The notes below the pieces were generated by a model. The model did no database searches and was not told the DNA's origin. It saw only the letters and a list, made by a program, of their open reading frames with translations. A stretch of DNA of 5,839 bases, taken from Thermatribacter sp964570785 (GTDB lineage Bacteria > Atribacterota > Atribacteria > Atribacterales > Thermatribacteraceae). The translations under genes and the position numbers were made by a program. Each line of letters opens with the position of its first letter. The first letter of the stretch is position 1. Below are positions 5,477 through 5,839 of this stretch, piece by piece. Where the stretch lies: positions 1 through 5,839 of the forward strand of contig CAZMZG010000079.1 in the NCBI GenBank assembly GCA_964570785.1, read 5' to 3'.

Positions 5477-5839
5477 TCTTTACTCTACCCCCCACTGCTA
5501 AACTCAGAATAGCCTCCTGTGTGGCTTCCTCTCGGTTGAGTTCACCGACAACTCTTCCTTCACGCATCACCAGGACTCGATCACTCATTCCAAGAATCTC
5601 AGGTAATTCAGAAGAAACCATGATGATGCCTACCCTCTTTTCAAGGAGCCTGTTCATGAGATGGTAAATTTCGACTTTGGCCCCTACATCAATACCTCGG
5701 GTCGGTTCGTCAAAAAGGTAAATATCACAGTTGCGAGCAAACCATTTTCCAAGAACTACCTTTTGTTGATTGCCCCCAGAAAGGTACATTGCTTTCTGAT
5801 AAAGAGATGGTGTTTTTATGTTCATTTGCCTGACCATTT
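5460..5839 (-). CDS. RbsA/MglA-like sugar ABC importer ATPase, C-terminal part only (5' end outside window)
   Basis: The frame is open to the right edge, so this is the last ~126 residues of a protein normally about 500 long with two nucleotide-binding domains. The Met at 5837-5835 is almost surely internal. Counting from it, the second domain shows the signature LSGGNQQKV (19-27), Walker B IYLFDEPTRGID (39-50, acidic D43 and E44) and SSELPE (75-80), where the switch histidine is replaced by serine as is usual in RbsA/MglA. The segment RVLVMREGRVVGEL (87-100) and the following helix end the domain. It supplies energy for the RbsC-like permease directly downstream, whose start lies inside its last codons. 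Nothing visible suggests damage. The first domain, its Walker A and any regulator or sugar-kinase genes further upstream cannot be seen. Confidence 0.94.
   Translation of the reverse strand, partial: MVRQMNIKTPSLYQKAMYLSGGNQQKVVLGKWFARNCDIYLFDEPTRGIDVGAKVEIYHLMNRLLEKRVGIIMVSSELPEILGMSDRVLVMREGRVVGELNREEATQEAILSLAVGGRVKNAVNQ

Noticed and set aside
1..5839. Searched for CRISPR repeats, tRNA cloverleaves, transposase ends, toxin-antitoxin pairs and an undescribed system
   Set aside because: Nearly every base belongs to one of six recognisable transporter genes or to two short gaps; nothing further is supported.

Overview
The window holds six protein genes, all on the minus strand, belonging to two ABC-importer gene clusters. 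No RNA gene, CRISPR array, insertion sequence or prophage part was seen. Gene density is very high: the only non-coding stretches are about 110 bp (4380-4489) and 144 bp (3276-3419), so no gene-free gap exceeds 300 bp. Base composition is in the mid-40s % GC by eye. Strong AAGGAGG-type ribosome binding sites, two TTG starts, tight gene overlaps and a sugar-binding protein with a cleavable, cysteine-free signal peptide suggest an anaerobic, possibly thermophilic bacterium such as Thermotogota, Atribacterota, Synergistota or a Firmicutes relative. That placement is inference only.

Right part (5839 down to 3344, read leftwards): the 3' half of a ribose/monosaccharide-type operon. It runs from the C-terminal end of a two-domain sugar ABC ATPase (RbsA/MglA type, cut by the window edge), through an RbsC-like permease overlapping it by 17 bp, to a 110-bp gap and an RbsB-like periplasmic binding protein. 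The operon ends at a perfect 20-bp-arm palindrome with T tracts at both ends, an intrinsic terminator that could work in both directions. The A-C-B gene order matches the classical rbs operon.

Left part (3275 down to 1): a second importer of the BMP/nucleoside type (relatives: B. subtilis YufO-YufP-YufQ/NupOPQ, Lactococcus NupABC). It comprises a 520-aa duplicated ATPase with a degenerate second half, a 361-aa permease starting at TTG inside the ATPase stop codon, and a second permease, also starting at TTG, that runs off the left edge. A candidate promoter lies so close to the ATPase start that its transcript may be nearly leaderless. The usual BMP-family binding protein is not upstream; it may lie past the left edge or elsewhere in the genome.

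Together the two clusters look like adjacent, separately terminated uptake systems, one for a sugar (ribose-like pocket partly conserved) and one probably for nucleosides or a related ligand. These are known families in an ordinary arrangement; I found no sign of an undescribed system. The points worth checking are the missing binding protein, the altered front edge of the sugar pocket, and the start-site and leaderless-promoter questions.
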